Shown: piece after piece, positions 58,018 to 64,000 of the stretch
How the letters are laid out: each line of letters starts with the position of its first letter
Numbering within the stretch: the stretch's first letter is position 1
Assembly (NCBI GenBank): GCA_031761425.1
Contig: JARFXV010000875.1
Coordinates: forward strand, 94,501 to 158,500
Direction: 5' to 3'
From: Cosmopolites sordidus
Lineage: Eukaryota > Arthropoda > Insecta > Coleoptera > Curculionidae
DNA length: 64,000 nt
Notes under the pieces: model-generated
What the model was told of the DNA's origin: nothing
Databases searched by the model: none
What the model saw: the letters and a program-made list of their open reading frames with translations, nothing else
Position numbers and translations under genes: made by a program

Positions 58018-58314
58018 CTGAAAAAAATTTAAATAATAATAATAATTTGATGTAACGTTATATTTTCGATCGCGCACAATAACATTTGTGTTTTGTGAAT
58101 CGTAACGGTGGTTTCCTGACCCTCGTCGGAAATATGTAATGAAGCAACACGCCAACATTAAGTTCTAAAAACCAAAGAATTTTATTCTTACAAGTGCCTA
58201 GTGCTTAGTGATAATACAACTGGCCATATAGTTAGAAACGGCAGGGAAAAGAGCGTTCAGTATATTTTAAATTTATTTTTACATTTTGTTAAACTACATT
58301 ACATTAGGTTTAAA

Positions 58315-58430
58315 ATGGGCAAAAAAAGCTGTGATCCTTCCACGTGCAAGACAATTATTGCTTTAAAGCAGCGAGGTTGGAGCTATAGAAAAATGGCTGA
58401 ACACTTAAACTATTCCAAAAAAAAACATTA
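58315..58430 (+). pseudogene. Tc1-type transposase N-terminal fragment
   Basis: MGKKSCDPSTCKTIIALKQR then GWSYRKMAEHLNYSKK is the first helix-turn-helix of a Tc1-like transposase (G-x-S-Y-R-x-I/M-A). The frame then enters poly-A/T sequence and ends at 58482. Only this segment remains. Confidence 0.5.
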
Positions 58431-59301
58431 CTTAATAAAATATTTTTTAATACGCATTTGTTTATGCGATTCAAAAAAATGAGTTTGTTGGAAGTACGTT
58501 TCCATTTCTAATGAGGCGTTTAAAATATAATCTCCTATATTGTTTCCAGTTTCGAAAGATTGTTTTACATTTTTGTTCCTTTACTGGCGCCATCAAAACA
58601 TGGGGGGCGGTTCTTCCAAATCTGCCTCATCAACTTGTTCAGCATCGCAAATCTGCACAACGCCATCTTTTGACTTTGCATTTCAGTTGTCGTAAGATCA
58701 TTATCCACTTTAACAAAATTCTCTATTGTAGTGGTATTGTATAGTCTTAGGTCACAACTGATTTTAGTTAACAAAGCACTCAGAGGTCACCATCAAATTC
58801 AGTTGAATGAGTTTGAGGATATTTTAGTATTTAAAAAAAGGCAAAAAGCCAAGGGACTGCAATATTTTATGTTAGTTATTCATTATTGTAAAATCAGTAG
58901 CCTTTATGAAAGATCCAAAAAACCAAAACAGTCGTCTTAGGTTTTACCTCATATTTCCCCCATTTTCAAAACGTATTCGGATTTTTGTTACCCATATCCC
59001 TTAGACATTTTCCTTTTTTATGTTTTTATAATAATAATGTTAATTAATTAGCCCTTCTTTTGTATCTTAAATAATTAAGACTTCATTACAATATAACAAA
59101 CAAAAGGAACTTATTTGTTTATTTGAAAACGAAGTAAAACAACAGTGTTTTGGTGAAACTGGAATCTTTGTATTTGAAATGTTAACAAACATAAATATAA
59201 ATAAAAAAGCCAACATCATACATTGTTTATTAGAAAATATTTGAATTCTACCGCATAAAAGGCGAATATGTTCAAAAAGCTGTATTCCCGGTAAAACACA
59301 T

Positions 59302-60633
59302 CGTTCAATAAGTCCCCGGTCTGGCATACCATATAGGTGGCGACATTGATGAAGAAAAATACAGTTGAAACAAAACAATGGCTTGATAAGTGACATTACC
59401 CGGACTCTCCTCCAGGAAAATCAACCATAATTGATTGGTATTTTGAATTCAAACGTGGCCGTACAAGCACCAATGACGCTGAACGCTCTGGACGTCCAAA
59501 TGAGGTGATTATACCAGACAACATCAGAAAATTTCACAAAACCGCAAAGAAAAGCTGCAGGAGATAGCTGACGTGAAGATATCGCAAGGAAGTGTTTACA
59601 CCATTTTGCATGAACATTTGAGAATGCGTAAATTGCTTCAAAATGGGTAGCACATTTGTTCACAGCGGACCAAAAATCAACAACGTATTGATGATTATGA
59701 TAAATGTTTGGAGCTGTTTAATGCGGTATGTGACAATGAATGAAACATGTCCATCACTACACTCCGGAGTCAAATCGTCAATCAATTAAATGGACAGCGG
59801 CCGGTGAAAGCCGCAAAAGCGACCAAAAACATTTCTGCAAGCCATTTCTAAACGTTTACACATGTTAAGAAAAATTCAAAAGGAGAGTCATTGAATCCCC
59901 TCATGAACTCACAGCTGAGGATAAGAGTAGATGCTTTGATGTTGTGTGATTGCTCTCCATATTGAAGAAAAAGTAGAAGAGAGGCGAAAATCGTGCGTTA
60001 ATCATGATGAGCTATCATCAATCAATACCGTAAAACCAAATATCCACGCCAAAAATGTGTTGCTGTGAATATGTTGGGATCAGCTGGGCGTCGTGCATTA
60101 TGAGTTGCTCCAATATGTTCAAATAGTCATTGTTGATCGTTATCGGTAGCAACTGATTCATGTTAGTGACAAGGCCTTATAATGGCATGGAAAGAAGGAA
60201 AGTATTTTTGCTTAAAGACAACGCGCGGCTATATACAGTAAATATAACTCTGGAAACGAGTTGCACTGGTTGAGAGCTGCTTCATATCTCTTGAGAAAGT
60301 TAAAAAAAGTGTCAACGACTTTGTCACATCAAAATCACTACGTTTTTTTTTCCATTTGAGATTTGTCAGTTACCTGAATGGTGATTAGATTGTATAGAAA
60401 GTGAGGGAGATTTCATCGATGATTAAGTTTGTATTCACGATGATTAAGATTGCACATCAAAATCACTATGTTTTTTTTCCATTTGAGATTTGTCAGTTAC
60501 CTGAATGGTGATTAACTTGTATAGAAAGTGAGAGAGATTTCATCGATGATTAAGTTTGCATTACTTTTTACATAAATAAATGTCAGAAGTAGTCAAAAAG
60601 GTCCAGAACTAAGTTAAGGGCATAATAATTTAG
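59302..60633 (+). mobile_element. Chimeric mariner: family G 5' half fused to family D 3' half
   Basis: The 5' end TCGTTCAATAAGTCCCCGGT is followed by family G blocks (KKNTVETKQWLDK, RGRTSTNDAERSGRPNEVII, KLQEIADVKISQGSVYTILH EHLRMRKLL). At about 59860 it switches to family D sequence (KIQKESH, ATGAACTCACAGCTGAGGAT) and ends with the family D terminus AAAAGGTCCAGAACTAAGTT (60595-60633). Frameshifts in both parts. Compare 48225-49551, where the same two families are also joined. Confidence 0.72.
60327..60575. repeat. Tandem duplication, about 125-bp units
   Basis: CATCAAAATCACTACG, TTTGAGATTTGTCAGTTACC, TTTCATCGATGATTAAGTTT occur at 60327-60448 and again at 60452-60575 with few differences. 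It lies within the 3' part of the mariner chimera. Confidence 0.88.
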
Positions 60634-60649
60634 AAATGTCTACATTAAC

Positions 60650-61660
60650 TTGTTGCTGCTTAATACTTCTTTTTTTATAGTGAAAACTAAAACAGAGAAT
60701 ACTAGAATTCTTCTCTTGGAACCTTCGATGTGAAACACTAAAATCAACTCCTGATGATGCTAAATCTCTTCGATTTTGTTAGAATTCTTGTAGAAGCTAC
60801 ATGAAACACTTGGAATATGTTGGTAATATTCCTGAATACATTTATAATTATTAAACAAATTTAAAAGAACGTTGTATTAAAGAGGCAATACACTGAAGTT
60901 CTTATTTGAAAATATTTTGGTTCTACTACATAAAATAACAATATGACAAAAAAAACAAGCTGTATTCCAGATAAAAATGGTTGATGATACAAATATAGGA
61001 GAAAAAAAGGGAGTACTATTGAGGGCAATTAAAACTGACCTCTGCTAAACATAGTACAACATCTAACAAACATCACATTCTTAATTCACATAAGCATACC
61101 TTTAGTAATATATTCCTATCCACATCCCTATTTTAAACAAAGTATGTATTGATTATGAGACAAAGAGAGCCAAATTATGAAGAATACTTCGTATATATTA
61201 GTTTAGTAACATCTATATTAACTAACTTCTGAAAGATACAGTGAAAACCGGAAAAAGAGAATACGTAAATTTATTTCAATAAAATAACACATAAAACGTA
61301 AAAAAAAAAGTAAAACATTATTTTCGACAGGACCAAAACTAGAATTCTTGAAGCAATTAAAATATGTTGGATATATTCCTATGAACGTTCAAGGGTATTA
61401 AAAAATTATAAAATTGATTCTTAATGGGGCAATATAATAAGCTGTTTATTAGAATCTATTTTAATTCTAGCAATTAAAAGGTCAACATATTAAAGAACAA
61501 ACTGTAGTCCGGAAATACGCGTGATTTTATGAAGGTACAAATAAAATAGAAAGAAAAAATCAGAAATGTTAACGGCATCCATAACTGGCATTTCCCATAC
61601 ATCACAGAACATCGAACAAACATCACACTTTTAATTTACATTCGCATACCTTCAGTGACG
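60650..61660. repeat. Diverged tandem repeats, about 0.5 kb units
   Basis: Two units (about 60650-61110 and 61205-61660) share blocks in order: AGTGAAAAC with AGAGAATAC, ACTAGAATTCTT, GGAATATGTTGG/ATATGTTGGATATATTCCT, AGGCAATA/GGGCAATA, AAACAAGCTGTATTCC/ACAAACTGTAGTCC, and AACAAACATCACA with CATACCTT. A part of a third copy precedes the mariner at 59180-59300. The shared right edge includes a minus-strand AAGGTATGC donor-like site in both units. Confidence 0.65.
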
Positions 61661-62120
61661 TGTCAGCGGTCCACATGAATCCAATTTCAATTATATCCAC
61701 GACGCGTCATTAGTCATTTTCCTCCGCTACCCCTTCGAAAAGGTGGGGGATCGACGTAGGTCGAGAGGGGGAGGGTTGTATATGTGGGAAAAGGAGACGG
61801 GCGGTGGGGAGTGAAACGAAGTTGGGTGGCCGATGAGAGAGAAGAACGCGACCCGAGCCAAGAAAAGTAGATCAATAAAACAAATTACATTTGCCGTTAC
61901 ACTTTGCCCAGATCAAATGCTGTAGCAAATCCGGCTGTTGGCGATATACGGGCCTTTGGCGGGCGGAGCACGCCGCTCAGGCAGCGGCGCTATGGTGGGG
62001 AGAACGGTTTTTACCCCACAAGGGCACTCTAATGTTTGCGCCAGCGGTATGAATAAATAGGGGGGTGAGTGCGCGTCCCGAAACGCCTGAATTATGGCCA
62101 ACGGTAAACTTCGTCTCCGA
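61650..62120 (-). promoter_or_regulatory. GC-rich CpG-dense patch: likely toutatis promoter and 5' UTR exon
   Basis: Base composition shifts sharply to GC/CpG-rich between about 61690 and 62110 (for example GGCGGGCGGAGCACGCCGCT, CAGCGGCGC). On the minus strand it ends in GTCACTGAAG|GTATGC, a good donor at 61649, so a non-coding first exon could end at 61650. A TATTTAT motif (minus, around 62060-62053) could be a weak TATA. In the frame needed by exon 1 this segment has an in-frame TGA, so it would be 5' UTR. Confidence 0.4.
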
Positions 62121-62310
62121 GCAATGCGTCCTTTTTTTCGATTGATAAACGAAATAACCTCGCTTTTTTACTCACGTCTAAGTTGACCGTTTCATAATAT
62201 GCAAGTTATCTGAAGAGAAACCAAAACATTTTGCTTTAAGAAAAAACTAGAAATATTTTTTATGTACATTTATTTAACAAAATTAAGTTTTAGTTTTTTA
62301 GAATCTAATG

Positions 62311-62951
62311 GGTAAGTTTCCCACAAGTTCCCGCCATTTTTAATATTCAACTCTAGCAACGCCAAACAAGTGGATATACCACTTGTATATCTTGTCCTAT
62401 CATGAGGGACTGTCTGAGACCAACACCGAATGATAAACTATATTGCCTTGCCGGCATTTCCCCCTCCCCCTCGCATCATTGGACGCAAAGTGGCAGTCAG
62501 AAGAGAAAAAACTAAATCGTCTACGTCTACGAGGCATCCCCTCTCCAGGCATTAACCGGCCCGTTGCCGAATCAAATAGAGAAAAAGTTTCCTATACACA
62601 ACATAGAATATTACCAACACACAGCAAAAAACTACATTAGAAACGTGGCAAGATAGAAACGCCCATCTTCCAGGCTGGTTTATACCAAGGAAGAAACTTC
62701 CCACAGGACATACAGAGAAATGGCTGATATGAAAATCTATGAATAGACTACATTCCAGAGTTGCAAGGTCCAAAAGTAATATGAACATTTGGGGGGTTTG
62801 AGACGAATCGGTGCTATGCGATTGTGGTTATGAGCAGACTACTGCCCATCTCATGTAATGTAGCTATGCCCAAACTCCTGCATCGTCGAGAAACTCGTGA
62901 AGGGTCCCCAAACGCGCTAGACGTGGTCAGCTTCTGGTCTAACACCTGTGG
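62311..62951 (+). mobile_element. LINE (jockey-like) 3' fragment, tandem unit 1
   Basis: Plus-strand translation in pieces: MRDCLRPTPNDKLYCLAGI (the LRPTPxxxLxVLAGI block after the reverse transcriptase), NRPVAESNREK, ETWQDRNAHLPGWFIPRKKL, MNRLHSRVARSKSNMNIWG, LCDCGYEQTTAHLM. These are the C-terminal W/L-rich and CxCG zinc-like region of jockey-type LINE polyproteins. Frameshifts present. Confidence 0.7.
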
Positions 62952-63590
62952 GGTAAGTTTCCCACAAGTTCCCACCGTTTTTACAATTCAACTCTAGCAA
63001 CGCCATACAAGTGGATATACCACTTGTATATCTTGTCGTATCATGAGGGGCTGTCTGAGACCAACACCGAATGATAAACTATGCTGCCTTGCCGGCATTG
63101 CCCCCCTCCTCCTCGCGTCATTGGAGGCGAAGTGGCAGTAAGAAGGGAAAAAACTAAATCGTCTACGCCTACGAGGTATCCCCTCTCCGGGCATTAACCG
63201 GCCCGTTGCCGACTCAAATAGAGAAAGAGTTTCCTATACACAACATAGAATATTACCAACACACAGCAAAAAACTACATTAGAAACGTGGCAAGATAGAA
63301 ACGCCCATCTTCCAGGCTGGTTTATACCAAGGAAGAAACTTCCTACAAGACATACAGAGAAATGGCGGATATGAAAATCTATGAATAGACTACGCTCCAG
63401 AGTCTCAACGCCCAGAAGTAATATGAACATTTGGGGGGTTTGAGACGAATCGGTGCTATGCGATTGTGGTCATAAGCAGACTACTGCCCATCTCATGTAA
63501 TGTAGCTATGCCCAAACTCCTACATCGTCGAGAAACTCGTGAAGGGTCCCCAAACGCGCTAGACGTGGCCAGCTTCTGGTCTAAAACTTG
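62952..63590 (+). mobile_element. LINE 3' fragment, tandem unit 2
   Basis: Repeats unit 1 with high identity from GGTAAGTTTCCCACAAGTTC through GACGTGGCCAGCTTCTGGTC, offset 641 bases. Differences are scattered substitutions, for example AGAAGAGA to AGAAGGGA. After 63590 it continues into unique LINE-tail-like sequence. Confidence 0.9.
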
Positions 63591-64000
63591 TTAGTGCTTA
63601 TGTTCTGCGTTGCTTTGTATGTTAGGTTTTTTTTGTCTTTACAAATTTTATCTACGCAACTTGTGTTGTTCATATGGTTTCGATGCTTCTGACACGATGA
63701 AATAAATCAGGTACAAAGGATACACGCACTCTTATCCACTGATTTTTCAGAAGGCAAAAACACGAGGTATATTTTTTAAATAAGATCCGCTTTTTTTTAG
63801 AGATACGATATTTTTTACGAGAGTCCAGCCTGAGCCTTCAGAGAGTACATATCTATCTGATAACGATTTTAAGGTGTGAAAAACGTTTAGTGAACGTAGT
63901 GATCTTTGTTTCGGACATTTCGCGATGAGTGATTACGACACAGATGAAGACTCGGCTATTCCTACGCGGAGTTAGCAGAGCTACACGTGCAGTGCAGTAC
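63591..64000 (+). other. LINE 3' flank and possible start of another element
   Basis: 63591-63710 is T-rich and may be the LINE 3' UTR (GATGAAATAAATCAGG near 63700). From about 63820, sequence like GAGTCCAGCCTGAGCC precedes ATGAGTGATTACGACACAGA (63925), a short frame MSDYDTDEDSAIPTRS that stops at once. It could be the 5' UTR and ORF1 start of a further LINE copy, but the window ends here. Confidence 0.3.

Larger units (their letters stand above)
54909..57681 (+). mobile_element. mariner relic, family A, containing a hAT element
   Basis: GATCGTTCAAAAAGTTCTTG at the left and the mirrored GATCGTCGGAAAGTTTTTGG at the right are family A ends. Flanks 54912-55290 and 57290-57680 align with the deletion derivative at 28013-28736 (for example the GTTAGATGG region and GAACGTCATTATTTTAAATG). 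The centre is occupied by the hAT at 55296-57284. Confidence 0.72.
58018..61649. other. Upstream toutatis intron (to the putative 5' exon)
   Basis: Contains a Tc1 start fragment (58315-58430), a mariner chimera (59302-60633) and diverged tandem repeats (60650-61660). 58431-59301 is otherwise AT-rich without a recognised feature. Confidence 0.5.

Noticed and set aside
60327..60575. CRISPR-like repeats
   Set aside because: Just two 125-bp tandem copies in a decayed mariner; no short repeats with unique spacers exist anywhere in the window.
61650..61720. ATGTGGACCGCTGAC... as the toutatis coding start
   Set aside because: Splicing from the 61649 donor puts exon 1 out of frame for that ATG and reaches a stop; kept only as possible 5' UTR.
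61913..62101. GC-rich 62-codon minus frame
   Set aside because: Composition reflects the CpG-rich promoter patch; no domain and no splice support.

Overview
The window is AT-rich animal DNA, almost certainly from an insect. It holds one large intron-rich gene on the minus strand embedded in a very dense layer of transposon relics, mostly mariner/Tc1-type. No bacterial-style operons, rRNA genes, confident tRNA genes or CRISPR arrays are visible. The insect order cannot be fixed from the sequence alone.

The gene is the insect BAZ2/TIP5-type chromatin regulator (toutatis, BAZ2B-like). I resolved 18 coding exons, 58017 down to 2242, by matching splice sites and reading phase at every junction. 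They encode 1989 residues from the first in-frame Met. The order is: Ser-rich N-terminus with AT-hook-like basic patches and a PLNLS (CtBP-type) motif; an MBD/TAM domain (about 37037-36702); a long charged coiled coil; one 2.45 kb exon with DDT and WHIM motifs (24866-22416); two tandem PHD fingers (9651-9204); and a C-terminal bromodomain (6369-2242). A GC-rich, CpG-dense patch at about 61690-62120, upstream on the minus strand, looks like the promoter or 5' UTR region. The exact N-terminus is unresolved.

Layout: 1-1074 truncated piggyBac; 1079-2241 3' UTR and flank; 2.2-16.2 kb bromodomain, PHD and linker exons with several mariner and miniature elements; 16.3-22 kb mariner nest (mariner with a LINE and a miniature element inside, then two more mariners and a 28-bp-arm palindrome); 22.2-24.9 kb DDT/WHIM exons; 25.7-32.1 kb transposon-filled intron with a possible unrecognised terminal exon at 27265-27519; 32.4-38.9 kb coiled-coil, MBD and N-terminal exons; 38.9-54.5 kb a 15.6 kb intron that is nearly all transposons; 54.5-58 kb the first two resolved exons, separated by a mariner relic that itself carries a hAT; 58-61.7 kb intron with a Tc1 start, a mariner chimera and diverged tandem repeats; 62.3-63.6 kb a tandemly duplicated LINE 3' end.

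No clearly new multi-gene system is visible. The most useful leads are the untracked 84-codon terminal-exon candidate, a 32-bp tandem duplication that copied a splice donor, a CtBP-type motif in the toutatis N-terminus, nested transposon histories dated by target-site duplications, and several long hairpins inside the introns of the gene.
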